64,000 bases of DNA from HGM04593 sp045636125 (GCA_045636125.1 JAZTWX010000001.1:1-64000), one strand, 5' to 3'; shown: positions 23,893 to 33,843, numbered from the stretch's first letter. Notes: a model not told the origin generated them from the sequence alone. A program made the numbers and translations.

Positions 23893-25590
23893 ATGGCAAC
23901 AGTAGACGACAAGAAAATTATCTTTTCGATGGTTGGTCTCAACAAGACCATCCGCCAGAACAACAAACAGGTGTTGAAGAATATCTATCTTTCATTCTTC
24001 TATGGTGCAAAGATTGGTATCATTGGTATGAACGGTTCGGGTAAATCTACCCTTATGAAGATTATCGCAGGCCTCGACAACGACTATCAGGGCGAGGTTG
24101 TGTGGTCACCCGGTTACACTGTGGGTTATTTGCCCCAGGAGCCTCAGATGCAGGACGGAAAGACTGTGAAGGAGGTTGTTATGGAGGGTGTGCAGCATAT
24201 TGTTGATGCTCTCAACGAGTACGAGGAAATAAACAATAAATTCGGCCTCCCCGAATATTACGAGGACGAGGACAAGATGAACGCTCTTTTTGCGCGTCAG
24301 GCCGAATTGCAGGATATTATAGATGCTACCGACGCTTGGAACATCGACAGCAAGCTGGAGCGTGCGATGGCTGCTTTGCGTTGCCCCGCTGCCGACGAGC
24401 TTGTTGACCACCTGTCGGGTGGTGAGCGCCGCCGCGTGGCTTTGTGCCGCCTGTTGTTGCAGAAACCCGATGTGCTTTTGCTCGACGAGCCTACCAACCA
24501 CTTGGATGCCGAGAGCATCGACTGGCTGGAGCAGCACTTGAACCAGTACGAGGGTACTGTTATTGCTGTAACTCACGACCGTTACTTCCTCGACGATGTT
24601 GCGGGCTGGATTCTTGAACTCGACCGTGGCGAGGGAATTCCCTGGCAGGGTAACTACTCTTCGTGGCTCGACCAGAAGACAAAGCGTATGGAGCAGGAGG
24701 AGAAGAGCGCAAGCAAGCGTCGCAAGACTCTTGAGCGCGAGCTCGAATGGGTGCGTATGGCGCCGAAGGCTCGCCAGGCAAAGGGTAAGGCGCGTCTTAA
24801 CTCATACGAGCGTATGCTTAACGAGGACCAGAAGGAGCGCGAGGAGAAACTCGAGATTTTTATCCCCAACGGTCCCCGTTTGGGTAACAAGGTTATTGTA
24901 GCCGACAAGGTTTCAAAATCGTTCGGTTCAAAAACCCTCTTCACCGACCTTGAATTCATGCTTCCCCCTAACGGCATTGTGGGTGTTATCGGCCCCAACG
25001 GTGCGGGTAAGACAACGCTTTTCCGTATGATTATGGGACTTGAGAGCATTGACAGCGGTACATTCGAGGTGGGAGAAACTGTGAAAGTTGCTTACGTCGA
25101 CCAGACTCACAAGGATATTCAGCCCAACAAATCGGTTTACGAGGTTATGAGCCAGGGTAACGAGCTTATGCGTTTGGGCAACAAGGAGGTGAACGTGCGT
25201 GCCTATCTTTCGCGCTTCAACTTCACCGGTGCCGACCAGGAGAAGAAATGTGGCGTGCTTTCGGGTGGTGAGCGTAACCGCTTGCACCTTGCAATGGCTT
25301 TGAAGGAGTGTGGTAACGTGCTCTTGCTCGACGAGCCTACCAACGATATCGATGTGAACACATTGCGTGCGTTGGAGGAGGGATTGGAGAATTTCGCCGG
25401 TTGTGCAGTTGTCATCAGCCACGACCGTTGGTTCCTCGACCGTATATGTACACACATTATTGCATTTGAGGGTGACGGACAGGTATTCTGTTTCGAAGGC
25501 TCTTACTCCGATTACGAGGAGAACAAGATGCGTCGTTTGGGCATTGAGGAGCCTAAAAAGACCCGTTACCGCAAGTTGATGGAGGATTAA
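23893..25590 (+). CDS. ettA: Energy-dependent translational throttle protein EttA (ABC-F)
   Basis: EttA (565 aa) binds the ribosomal E site and gates the start of elongation according to the ATP/ADP ratio. Two ABC domains are visible. The first has Walker A IGMNGSGKSTLMK, signature LSGGERRRVALCR and Walker B LLLDEPTNHLD. The second has GPNGAGKTTLFR, LSGGERNRLHLAM and LLLDEPTNDID. The EttA arm is in the first domain and the interdomain linker carries the conserved RMAPKARQAKGKARL segment. There are no membrane segments. It opens a six-gene close-spaced run. Confidence 0.95.
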   Translation: MATVDDKKIIFSMVGLNKTIRQNNKQVLKNIYLSFFYGAKIGIIGMNGSGKSTLMKIIAGLDNDYQGEVVWSPGYTVGYLPQEPQMQDGKTVKEVVMEGVQHIVDALNEYEEINNKFGLPEYYEDEDKMNALFARQAELQDIIDATDAWNIDSKLERAMAALRCPAADELVDHLSGGERRRVALCRLLLQKPDVLLLDEPTNHLDAESIDWLEQHLNQYEGTVIAVTHDRYFLDDVAGWILELDRGEGIPWQGNYSSWLDQKTKRMEQEEKSASKRRKTLERELEWVRMAPKARQAKGKARLNSYERMLNEDQKEREEKLEIFIPNGPRLGNKVIVADKVSKSFGSKTLFTDLEFMLPPNGIVGVIGPNGAGKTTLFRMIMGLESIDSGTFEVGETVKVAYVDQTHKDIQPNKSVYEVMSQGNELMRLGNKEVNVRAYLSRFNFTGADQEKKCGVLSGGERNRLHLAMALKECGNVLLLDEPTNDIDVNTLRALEEGLENFAGCAVVISHDRWFLDRICTHIIAFEGDGQVFCFEGSYSDYEENKMRRLGIEEPKKTRYRKLMED

Positions 25591-25613
25591 GAAATATAAC
25601 AAGGAGATAAGTG

Positions 25614-26921
25614 ATGAAGACTGTTATTGAGCCGTCGGTTATTGACGGCATAATGAAGGAACTGGAAATTACCGATATAAAGACAGCCTCAATCAGACAG
25701 GTGGGTGCAATTGTGCGCGCTGCCGAGGCTGCAACCGGTACCGAATTCATACATTTTGAGATGGGCGTGCCCGGCCTTCCTCCCTCGGCGGTGGGAATAA
25801 AAGCCGAGTGCGAGGCATTGCAACGTGGTGTTGCGTCGGTCTATCCCATTATCGACGGTATTGCCGAGGTTAAGGAGCAGGCGTCGCGCTTTTTGAAAGC
25901 TTTTGTCGACACCGACATTAAGCCCAGCGGTTGTATCCCCACCGTGGGTTCTATGCAGGCCTCTTTTGCATCGTTGATGCTTGCTTCGCAGCTCGATGAA
26001 AAGAAAGACACTGTGCTCTACATCGACCCGGGTTTCCCTGTACAGAAGATGCAGGCCAACGTTATTGGTGTAAAGATTGCTTCGTTCGACATTGCCGACT
26101 ACCGTGGCAAGCGTCTCGAAGAGAAGATAGAGAGCTATTTTGCACAGGGTAACATTTGTGCAGTGCTCTATTCGAGCCCCAATAACCCCACCTGGATGTG
26201 CCTGAACGAGGAAGAACTTGAAATCATCGGCCGCTTGGCTACAAAATACGATGTTGTGGTTATTGAGGACCTTGCTTATATGACAATGGATTTCCGCCGC
26301 GACATGAGCAAGCCTTTTGAGCCTCCCTTCCAACCGAGCGTGTCGAAATACACCGACAACTACATTATGCTCATGAGCGCATCGAAGATATTCAGCTACG
26401 CGGGACAGCGCATCGCAATGGCCTGCATTTCGGACAAGCTCTATGAGCGTCACTACGATAGCTTGAAGGAACGTTACGGAATTCCCCGTTTCGGTGCTGC
26501 GTATGCCTATATCTTCCTTTATACATTCTCGTCGGGCGTGTCACATTCGGCACAGTATGCAATGGCGGCAATGTTGAAGGCTGCCTGTGACGGCGAGTAT
26601 AATTTTGTGGCAGACATAAAGGAGTATGCCGACCGCACAAAGCGTTTGAAGGAGATTCTCGAGCGCACCGGCTTCAATGTGGTTTACGACAAGGACGACG
26701 AGGAGCCTGTGAGCGATGGCTTCTTCTTTACAATAGGTTACAAGGATATGGACGGAGCCACACTCTTGCAGGAACTTCTCTATTATGGCGTGAGCGGTAT
26801 CGACCTTTCTACAACAGGCAGCACACGCAACGGTATACGCGCCTGCTCGTCGAACATCAAGCCCCACCATTATGCAATGCTCGAGGAGCGTCTGTCGCTT
26901 TTTAACGAAAATCACAAATAA
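25614..26921 (+). CDS. PLP-dependent aminotransferase, class I/II fold
   Basis: This 435-residue fold-type I aminotransferase has the PLP-binding lysine at about residue 258 in SASKIFSYAGQRIAM. The SSPNNPT motif binds the cofactor pyrimidine-side Asn, and VVIEDLAYM carries the Asp that contacts the pyridine nitrogen. The arginine near the C-terminus (STTGSTRNGIRAC) would bind the substrate carboxylate. A GTG at 25611 is also in frame, but the ATG at 25614 has the better spacing to the AAGGAG site. The neighbours paaK and an ACT protein suggest aromatic amino-acid metabolism; the amino donor is not determined. Confidence 0.88.
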   Translation: MKTVIEPSVIDGIMKELEITDIKTASIRQVGAIVRAAEAATGTEFIHFEMGVPGLPPSAVGIKAECEALQRGVASVYPIIDGIAEVKEQASRFLKAFVDTDIKPSGCIPTVGSMQASFASLMLASQLDEKKDTVLYIDPGFPVQKMQANVIGVKIASFDIADYRGKRLEEKIESYFAQGNICAVLYSSPNNPTWMCLNEEELEIIGRLATKYDVVVIEDLAYMTMDFRRDMSKPFEPPFQPSVSKYTDNYIMLMSASKIFSYAGQRIAMACISDKLYERHYDSLKERYGIPRFGAAYAYIFLYTFSSGVSHSAQYAMAAMLKAACDGEYNFVADIKEYADRTKRLKEILERTGFNVVYDKDDEEPVSDGFFFTIGYKDMDGATLLQELLYYGVSGIDLSTTGSTRNGIRACSSNIKPHHYAMLEERLSLFNENHK

Positions 26922-26945
26922 CAATCCATAAAACAGAGATATAAA

Positions 26946-28250
26946 ATGGATAACAGATATTTTGAACCGCAGATAGAGACAATGTCGCGTGAGGAGCTTG
27001 AAAAATTGCAGCTCGAGCGACTGAAAACGACTATAGAACAGGCTGTAAAATCTCCTTTCTACAGCAAATTGTATGCCGAAAAGGGCATTGATGCAAGCAC
27101 TATTACAAGCATCGACGATATTCGCAAGCTTCCCTTTACCACAAAGCAGGATATGCGCGACAATTACCCCTTTGGTTTCCTTGCCTGCAACCAAAGCGAG
27201 GTAGTGCGCCTTCACTCATCCAGTGGAACAACGGGTAACCCCACTGTAATTTGCCACACAAAGCGCGATATTGAAACCTGGGCCAACCGTGTTGCACGCA
27301 GTTTCTATATGGTAGGCCTCCGTAACACCGATGTTATTCAGAACTCATCGGGCTACGGAATGTTCACAGGTGGTCTTGGTATGCAGGCCGGTATCGAGGC
27401 TTTGGGCGCAATGTCAATTCCTGCGGCTGCGGGTAACAGCTTGCGACAGATAAAGTTCATTATGGACTTTGGCACAACGGCAATTCACGCTATTCCCAGT
27501 TACGCTTTGCGTTTGGCCGATGTGTTTGAGGAGGTTGGCATAGATCCCAAGACACAGACTCACCTCACCACCTTCCTCATTGGTGCCGAGCCCCACACCG
27601 AGGAGACACGCCGCAAGATTGAGGAGCGTTTCGGCGTGAAGGCATACAACAGCTTCGGTATGACCGAGATGAGTGGCCCCGGCGTTGCTTTTGAGTGCCA
27701 GGAGCAGAACGGTATGCACATTTGGGAGGATTCTTACCTTGTTGAAATTGTTGACCCTGACACACTGGAGCCTGTGCCCGATGGCGAGATTGGCGAGCTT
27801 GTGCTCACAACACTCGACCGCGAGGCAATGCCCCTTATACGTTACCGCACACGCGACCTCACCCGCATTCTCACCGAGAAGTGCCCCTGTGGCCGCACAC
27901 ACCGCCGCCTCGACCGTATGAAGGGCCGCAGCGACGATATGTTCATTGTTAAGGGCGTGAACATATTCCCTATGCAGATTGAGAAGATACTCATGCAGTT
28001 CCCCGAGCTTGGTACTAACTACCTTATAACAATTGAGCCCATTGACAACAACGACGTGATTTTTGTGGATGTGGAGCTTGCGAGCCTCACAACCGATAAT
28101 TACATTGAGTTGCAGAACTTGGGAAAAGAGATTACCCGCCGCATAAAAGACGAAATTCTGGTTACTCCCAAAGTGCGTCTTGTGTCGAAGGGTAGCTTGC
28201 CCCAGTCCGAGGGTAAAGCTGTGCGTGTGAAAGATTTACGTAAAAAATAA
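26946..28250 (+). CDS. paaK: Phenylacetate-CoA ligase
   Basis: PaaK (434 aa) is an adenylate-forming enzyme that converts phenylacetate or related aryl acids plus CoA and ATP to the CoA thioester. The P-loop-like motif is HSSSGTTGNPTVI. A second adenylation motif is AYNSFGMTEMSGPG, and the C-terminal region has RYRTRDLTRI and GRSDDMFIVKGVNIFP with the hinge. It lies 24 bases after an aminotransferase and 18 bases before an ACT protein. This trio is common in anaerobes that degrade aromatic amino acids, usually with indolepyruvate oxidoreductase, which is not in this window. Confidence 0.93.
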   Translation: MDNRYFEPQIETMSREELEKLQLERLKTTIEQAVKSPFYSKLYAEKGIDASTITSIDDIRKLPFTTKQDMRDNYPFGFLACNQSEVVRLHSSSGTTGNPTVICHTKRDIETWANRVARSFYMVGLRNTDVIQNSSGYGMFTGGLGMQAGIEALGAMSIPAAAGNSLRQIKFIMDFGTTAIHAIPSYALRLADVFEEVGIDPKTQTHLTTFLIGAEPHTEETRRKIEERFGVKAYNSFGMTEMSGPGVAFECQEQNGMHIWEDSYLVEIVDPDTLEPVPDGEIGELVLTTLDREAMPLIRYRTRDLTRILTEKCPCGRTHRRLDRMKGRSDDMFIVKGVNIFPMQIEKILMQFPELGTNYLITIEPIDNNDVIFVDVELASLTTDNYIELQNLGKEITRRIKDEILVTPKVRLVSKGSLPQSEGKAVRVKDLRKK

Positions 28251-28268
28251 AACAGCATATATAAGATT

Positions 28269-28712
28269 ATGAGCACTGTAAAACAGATATCAATTTTTTT
28301 GGAGAACAAGTCGGGCCGTTTGTATGAGATAATGGAGATTCTTGCAAACGCCAACGTGGGAATTATAGCTGCAACGGTTTCCGATACTTCGGAATTCGGA
28401 ATTTTGCGCCTTATTACCACAAACAACGAAAGAGCCCACAAGGTGTTGCTCGAAAACAATGTAGCATCGAACATGAGCGATGTGATAGTTATTTCGTGCG
28501 GAAAAGAGATTGGCGGTTTCTACGAGAAAATAAAGAAGCTCTCGCTCTCGAACATAAGCATAGAGTATATGTACTGTTTCTCTTTTGGCGAGAACTCTTA
28601 TGTAATAATTAAGGTGCCCAACACCTTGAAGGCTGCCGACGCTATGCAGCGTAACGGCATTGAGTCGTGCACAATTGAGGCATTGCTCGACAATATGGTA
28701 CAATTTGAATAA
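28269..28712 (+). CDS. ACT-domain regulatory protein
   Basis: This is a 147-residue protein consisting of two ACT-like domains. The first starts VKQISIFLENKSGRLYEIMEILANANVGI; the second spans about residues 70-145 with NISIEYMYCFSFGENSYVIIKV. ACT domains bind amino acids and regulate metabolic enzymes. The gene follows paaK by 18 bases and is the usual third member of this aminotransferase/PaaK/ACT group. The ligand is unknown; an aromatic amino acid is a reasonable guess from context. Confidence 0.88.
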   Translation: MSTVKQISIFLENKSGRLYEIMEILANANVGIIAATVSDTSEFGILRLITTNNERAHKVLLENNVASNMSDVIVISCGKEIGGFYEKIKKLSLSNISIEYMYCFSFGENSYVIIKVPNTLKAADAMQRNGIESCTIEALLDNMVQFE

Positions 28713-28729
28713 AAGGTTGGGTTGATAAG

Positions 28730-29428
28730 ATGAAGAGGAATGATTTTGTTTTTGCAGCGGTTGTGGCTGCTCTTGTGTTGCCTTTCTTTTTGAGCGACAC
28801 TATGTACGATGCCTACAAATGCACAAATGCCGCACATCCTTATTTTATGGCATTTGTAAAATTTATGATACTCTCGTCGCTGGGAGAAATGATGGGCCTG
28901 CGCATTAAGCAGGGTGTCTACAGCTATAAGGGCTTTGGAATTCTCTCACGCGCAGTGGTTTGGGGTTTCCTGGGTGTGATGATTGCCGTTGCTATGAAAA
29001 TTTTCTCAATGGGTGTTCCCGTGATGCTCGAGACCTGGGGCCTCAAAGGAATGGTTGCTGCTATGGGTGGCGGCCTTTCGTGGGCAAAATTCATTGACGC
29101 ATTGTGCATTTCAACAGCAATGAACTGTTTCTTTGCGCCTATGTTTATGACATTGCACAAGGTTACCGACACTCACATTCTTGCTTGTGGCGGAAAGCTT
29201 TCGTCGCTTGTTACTCCCATAAAATTTGGCGAGACACTCGCTTCACTCAACTGGAAGGTGCAGTGGAGTTTTGTATTCAAACGCACAATCCCTCTCTTCT
29301 GGATTCCCGCGCACACAATCACTTTCCTGTTGCCTGCCGATTATCAGGTGCTTTTTGCAGCACTTTTGAGTGTGTTCCTCGGCCTCTTCTTGAGCATCGC
29401 AGCAGTAATGTCACAGAATAAAAAATAA
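28730..29428 (+). CDS. Mpv17/PMP22-like membrane protein
   Basis: This 232-residue protein has about five hydrophobic segments. The C-terminal half resembles the Mpv17/PMP22 family: LNWKVQWSFVFKRTIPLFWI, then HTITFLLPADYQVLFAA and a final helix LSVFLGLFLSIAAV. The Trp-Lys, P-x-FW-x-P-x-H and L-P-x-x-Y-x-V-L positions are the conserved ones. The function in bacteria is unknown; eukaryotic members form or regulate membrane channels. It sits in the ettA-to-GH20 run, 17 bases after the ACT gene. Confidence 0.6.
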   Translation: MKRNDFVFAAVVAALVLPFFLSDTMYDAYKCTNAAHPYFMAFVKFMILSSLGEMMGLRIKQGVYSYKGFGILSRAVVWGFLGVMIAVAMKIFSMGVPVMLETWGLKGMVAAMGGGLSWAKFIDALCISTAMNCFFAPMFMTLHKVTDTHILACGGKLSSLVTPIKFGETLASLNWKVQWSFVFKRTIPLFWIPAHTITFLLPADYQVLFAALLSVFLGLFLSIAAVMSQNKK

Positions 29429-29436
29429 GAATAATT

Positions 29437-31068
29437 ATGAAAAGATTTCTTCTTTCACTGCTCAGTATTGCAGTACTTTCGCTTTACGCAAATGAACTTT
29501 CGCTCATTCCGCAGCCTGCAAAAATGGTTGTGGGCGAGGGTAGTTTTACATTCGGCAAAAAGGTGAAAGTGTTTGTTCCCCAATATGCGGGTGACAGCGT
29601 GGCGGTGGTTTTTGATGCTTTTGCCAATGACCTTAAAAAGGCAACCGGTATTGGCGTGAAAAAGACAAAAAAGGGCGCAAAGGCCGCTTTGATGCTTGCT
29701 GTAGACAACAGCATTGCTGCCGAAGGTTACAAATTGAATGTTGAAAAGGAGAAGATTACGATTCAGGCATCGCGCCCGGCCGGTTTCTTCTACGCTTTGC
29801 AGACACTAAAGCAGCTTATGCCGCGTAACGTTATGGCTGCCGTTGCCGCTCCCGAAGTGAAGGAGTGGAGCGTTCCTTGTGTTGCAATTGACGATGCTCC
29901 CCGCTTTTCGTGGCGTGGTTTTATGCTCGACGAGGGCCGTCACTTTTATGGCAAGGAGGAGATAAAGAAGATTATCGATGTTATGGCAGCCTACAAGATG
30001 AACCGCTTCCACTGGCACTTGACCGAGGACCAAGGCTGGCGCATTGAGATAAAGAAATATCCCAAACTTACCGAGGTTGGCGCTTGGCGCGACAGTAAAG
30101 TGCTGGGCTGGGGCGAGGTGAAGCCCGACGGTGTGCGCTATGGCGGTTACTACACAAAAGAGGATGCGCAGGAGGTGGTGGCTTATGCACGCCAGCGCTT
30201 TGTGGAGATTGTTCCCGAGGTTGATATTCCCGGACACTCGCAGGCAGCCGTTGCTTCGTATCCCGAATTCCTGGCTTGCGACCCCGAAAACAAGCACGAG
30301 GTGTGGTTGTGGCAGGGTGTGTCGGGTGATGTAATCAACGTGGCCAACCCTGCAGCCGTGCAGTTTGCAAAGGATGTCATTGACGAGCTTACAGAGATAT
30401 TTCCATTCGGCTACATTCACTTGGGTGGCGACGAGTGCCCCACAAGCAAATGGGAACGCAACGAGGCCTGCAAGGCGCAGCTCGCCGAGATTGGCTCGAA
30501 AAACTTCCGCGACCTGCAAATCAATTTCTACAAGCAGTTGAAGGATTATATCGCACAAAAACCTGCCGACCAGCAGCGCAGCCTCATTTTCTGGAACGAG
30601 GTGCTGCACGGAAACACTGCATCGCTTGGAACCGATATTACAATTATGGCGTGGATTGGTGCCGACAATGCTGCAAAGGATGCCGCTGCACGAGGATTCA
30701 ACACAATTCTCTCGCCGCAGATACCTTACTACATTAACCGCCGCCAGTCGAAACTTGAAACGGAACCCCGTTCGCAGGGTTACGGCGACGAAACTGTGGA
30801 GCGTGTCTACAACTACATTCCAATGAACAATGTTCCCGAAAATCTGCAGCCTAAATACCTGGGCGTGCAGGCCAATTTCTGGACTGAATGGGTTGAAGAG
30901 GCCGACATTGTGCAGTACCTCACTTTCCCCCGCCTTGCAGCAGTTGCCGAGGCCGGCTGGACTCCGCAGGCACAGCGCGATTACAAGAGCTTTGTAAACC
31001 GTTTGCAGGCCGATGCCGAGTATTACCGCCTGAAGGGTGTTAACTACGGCAAGCACGTTTTTAAGTAA
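29437..31068 (+). CDS. Beta-N-acetylhexosaminidase, GH20
   Basis: This 543-residue secreted hydrolase removes terminal N-acetylhexosamines from glycans. It starts with a signal peptide (MKRFLLSLLSIAVLSLYA). A GH20b N-terminal domain follows, then the catalytic barrel with WRGFMLDEGRHFYGKEEIK, FHWHLTEDQGWRIEIKKYP, and the catalytic Asp-Glu pair (about 332-333) in HLGGDECPTSKW. PLP-type or carbohydrate-binding extra domains are not seen. A nagA gene for GlcNAc-6-phosphate is elsewhere in the window. It is the last gene of the ettA run. Confidence 0.95.
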   Translation: MKRFLLSLLSIAVLSLYANELSLIPQPAKMVVGEGSFTFGKKVKVFVPQYAGDSVAVVFDAFANDLKKATGIGVKKTKKGAKAALMLAVDNSIAAEGYKLNVEKEKITIQASRPAGFFYALQTLKQLMPRNVMAAVAAPEVKEWSVPCVAIDDAPRFSWRGFMLDEGRHFYGKEEIKKIIDVMAAYKMNRFHWHLTEDQGWRIEIKKYPKLTEVGAWRDSKVLGWGEVKPDGVRYGGYYTKEDAQEVVAYARQRFVEIVPEVDIPGHSQAAVASYPEFLACDPENKHEVWLWQGVSGDVINVANPAAVQFAKDVIDELTEIFPFGYIHLGGDECPTSKWERNEACKAQLAEIGSKNFRDLQINFYKQLKDYIAQKPADQQRSLIFWNEVLHGNTASLGTDITIMAWIGADNAAKDAAARGFNTILSPQIPYYINRRQSKLETEPRSQGYGDETVERVYNYIPMNNVPENLQPKYLGVQANFWTEWVEEADIVQYLTFPRLAAVAEAGWTPQAQRDYKSFVNRLQADAEYYRLKGVNYGKHVFK

Positions 31069-31079
31069 GAAATAACAGA

Positions 31080-31128
31080 AAACCAAAATTCAAATGGGCC
31101 TTACGCTCTTTTGTCTTTTGGTTTTTTT
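31080..31128 (+). terminator. Probable intrinsic terminator after the GH20 gene
   Basis: Arms AAACCAAAA (31080-31088) and TTTTGGTTT (31116-31124) enclose a 27-base loop and run into T residues. The large loop makes this less certain than the other terminators. Confidence 0.55.
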
Positions 31129-31152
31129 GATAGAAACATTAAAAGTACCACT

Positions 31153-33699
31153 ATGAATAAATTTTTGAAAATTACACTCGCTACAGTGGGAGTAATATTC
31201 CTGCTGCTTATGGCCCTGCCAATGCTTTTCAAGGGCAAGATTGAGACTCTTATCAAAGAGGAGGGTAACAAACTGCTGAATGCACAGTTCGACTTTGGAA
31301 GCCTCGACATAAGTCTTATACGCAATTTCCCCAAGGCTACAATTTCGCTCGAGGATTTTTACCTTAAAGGAGTTGGCGTTTTTGAGAACGACACCCTTGT
31401 GAGCGCCGACGAAATTTCAGCATCGGTGAACCTTGCTTCAATCTTCAGCGACGAAGGTTTTGATATAAGCAAAATTCTGCTCGACGAGGTCTCTTTGAAG
31501 GCTATTGTGCTTGCCGATGGAACCGTGAATTGGGACGTTATGAAACCCGGTGACACTGCCGAGGAGGTGGTTGTTGAGGATAGCACAGCTGCTGCATCGC
31601 CCTTCCGCATAAAACTCCAGGAACTTGCGATAGAGAGCCTGAATCTTATCTACGACGACCGTCAGGCGGGAATGTATGCTTGCATTGACGACCTCGACGC
31701 TACACTTTCGGGCGACTTTGGCAGCAGCCGCACAATGCTCGACCTTGATGCGGGTATCAAGGCGCTTACCTTCAAAATGGACAATGTACCGTTCTTGAGC
31801 AAAGCAAAGATTGGTGTTGATATGAAGGTGGATGCCGACCTTGAAAACAGCAAATTTACACTCGACAAGAATACTATAAGGCTGAATGCAATTGAGGCTG
31901 CTGTCGATGGCTGGGTGGCACTTACCCCCGAGGGCGTAGATATGGATGTGAAACTCAACAGCAACAGCATCGGCTTTAAGGAGATTCTCTCGCTCGTGCC
32001 CGCAATGTATACACAGGATTTTGAAGGCTTGCGCGCCGACGGACAGGTAACTCTTGCAGCCGGCGCAAAAGGTTCGTTGATTGGCGAGGATATTGTGCCT
32101 GCGTTCGATGTTACACTCGATGTCAAGGATGCAATGTTCCAGTATCCCGCGTTGCCCGCCGGTGTAGAGGGAATAAACATCACTGCCAAAGTGAACAACC
32201 CCGGTGGCTCGCCCGACAACACTGTTGTTAACGTGAATCCCTTCAAGGTTGTTATGGCCGGTAACCCCTTTGCGCTCACAGCAACAGTTAAAACTCCTAT
32301 GAGCGACCTTGCTTTCGATGCTACTGCAAAAGGAAAGCTCGACCTGGGTAAAATAAAGGATATATATCCGCTGGAGGATATGTCGCTCAATGGTCTTGTT
32401 GATGCCGACCTGTCGGTTAGCGGACGTATGTCGCAAATTGAGAAAGAGCAGTACGATAAGATAAAAGCGCAGGGTAGTGTGCGTCTCAATAATATGGTTC
32501 TTGCAATGGAGGATATGCCCGATGTTGACATTAAGAAGGCGTTGCTCACCTTTACTCCCCGTTACCTGCAGTTGAACGAGACCACTGTGAATATTGGCAA
32601 GAACGATGTGACCGTTGACAGTAAATTCGAGAATTATATTGGCTTTGCACTCAAAGGAACAACCCTCAAGGGTAACCTTAATGTGAAGAGCAACTATTTC
32701 AACCTCAACGACTTTATGACTACTGCCGATGCTGCAGCTACAGAGGCTTCTACTGAAACTTCTACAGAGACCGTCGCAGCTGCCGACACAGCAGCAATGG
32801 GTGTTATTGAGATTCCCGACAATATAGATTTTACAATGCAGGCTGCCTTTGCAAAGGTGCTTATGGACAATATGTCGTTCAATAACATTAACGGTTTGCT
32901 TGTTGTAAAAAACAGCAAGGTGGATATGAAGAATCTCTCGCTTGGTACAATGGGTGGAACAATTGTTGTGAACGGTTCATACAGCACTCCTAAGAACGAG
33001 CAGCCCCGCTTTAAGGCCGGTCTTAAAATAAATGAGATTGCCTTTGCCGAGGCTTATAAGGACCTTAATGTAGTGCGCCAGCTTGCACCTGTCTTTGAGG
33101 ACCTTTCGGGTAATTTCTCGGGCAGTGTGAACATCGATTCAAAGCTTGACGAGACAATGAGCCCTGTGCTTTCTACACTCACAGGTGACGGCTCGCTGTC
33201 GACAAAGGATTTGAGCCTTGCAAACGTGAAAGTTATTCAGACAGTTGCCGATATCGTGCAGAAACCCTCGCTCAAAGAGGCTCGTGTGAAGGATATGAAA
33301 ATTGACTTTACAATTAAGGACGGCAAAGTGAACACAAAGCCCTTCGACATTAAACTGGGCGACTACAAGATGAATCTTTCGGGTAGTACCGGGCTCGACC
33401 AGACAATTGATTACAAGGGAGAAATAACAATTCCCTCGTCGGTGGGCAAGCTCTCGAAATTGGGCACTGTGGATATGCTCATTGGCGGTACTTTCACTTC
33501 GCCCAAAGTGAGCATCGATATGGCTTCGCTTGCTAAAAAAGCTGCTGCCAGTGCTGCCGAAAGTGCGCTGAACAAGTTCCTTGGTGGTGAGAAGAGCAGC
33601 GAGAGCTCTTCGAGTGAAACAAACAGTGCTACAGATATCAAGACCGAGGTTACAAACAAGGTGATTAACAAGGCTTTGGACTTTTTCAAAAAGAAATAA
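31153..33699 (+). CDS. AsmA-like family protein
   Basis: This 848-residue protein has an N-terminal membrane anchor (FLKITLATVGVIFLLLMALPMLF), then a long beta-rich periplasmic region. The AsmA N-terminal domain is visible as INFPKATISLEDFYLKGVG-like sequence near residue 60. The C-terminal AsmA domain has LSTLTGDGSLSTKDLSLANVKV and DIKLGDYKMNLSGSTGLDQ. Proteins of this superfamily bridge the periplasm and help move phospholipids to the outer membrane. A Ser/Thr-rich low-complexity insert lies around residues 530-550. The upstream ATG at 31111 falls in the terminator stem and is rejected. Confidence 0.88.
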   Translation: MNKFLKITLATVGVIFLLLMALPMLFKGKIETLIKEEGNKLLNAQFDFGSLDISLIRNFPKATISLEDFYLKGVGVFENDTLVSADEISASVNLASIFSDEGFDISKILLDEVSLKAIVLADGTVNWDVMKPGDTAEEVVVEDSTAAASPFRIKLQELAIESLNLIYDDRQAGMYACIDDLDATLSGDFGSSRTMLDLDAGIKALTFKMDNVPFLSKAKIGVDMKVDADLENSKFTLDKNTIRLNAIEAAVDGWVALTPEGVDMDVKLNSNSIGFKEILSLVPAMYTQDFEGLRADGQVTLAAGAKGSLIGEDIVPAFDVTLDVKDAMFQYPALPAGVEGINITAKVNNPGGSPDNTVVNVNPFKVVMAGNPFALTATVKTPMSDLAFDATAKGKLDLGKIKDIYPLEDMSLNGLVDADLSVSGRMSQIEKEQYDKIKAQGSVRLNNMVLAMEDMPDVDIKKALLTFTPRYLQLNETTVNIGKNDVTVDSKFENYIGFALKGTTLKGNLNVKSNYFNLNDFMTTADAAATEASTETSTETVAAADTAAMGVIEIPDNIDFTMQAAFAKVLMDNMSFNNINGLLVVKNSKVDMKNLSLGTMGGTIVVNGSYSTPKNEQPRFKAGLKINEIAFAEAYKDLNVVRQLAPVFEDLSGNFSGSVNIDSKLDETMSPVLSTLTGDGSLSTKDLSLANVKVIQTVADIVQKPSLKEARVKDMKIDFTIKDGKVNTKPFDIKLGDYKMNLSGSTGLDQTIDYKGEITIPSSVGKLSKLGTVDMLIGGTFTSPKVSIDMASLAKKAAASAAESALNKFLGGEKSSESSSSETNSATDIKTEVTNKVINKALDFFKKK

Positions 33700-33722
33700 C
33701 GAGGCTTCGTTCCCAGTTACAG

Positions 33723-33763
33723 GAACCGGGTGGTTGCAGAAATGCAGCTGCCCGGTTCTTTCG
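33723..33763 (+). terminator. Probable intrinsic terminator after the AsmA gene
   Basis: GAACCGGG (33723-33730) pairs with CCCGGTTC (33751-33758), followed by TTTC-type T-rich sequence. The T-run is imperfect. Confidence 0.65.
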
Positions 33764-33835
33764 TTGTGGGGGTGCGTTGAAATTTAGTGCGCGCGTTTGT
33801 TATAATATATATATTTATATATTAAATTAATTTAT

Positions 33836-33843
33836 TATCTTTG
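33836..33843 (+). promoter_or_regulatory. -7 element of the lepA promoter
   Basis: TATCTTTG matches the Bacteroidetes -7 consensus; the upstream region is AT-only (33800-33835) and no clear TTTG sits at -33. It lies about 58 bases before lepA. Confidence 0.6.

Noticed and set aside
31111..31152. Earlier ATG for the AsmA-like gene
   Set aside because: It lies in the presumed terminator stem and the later ATG gives a normal membrane anchor.
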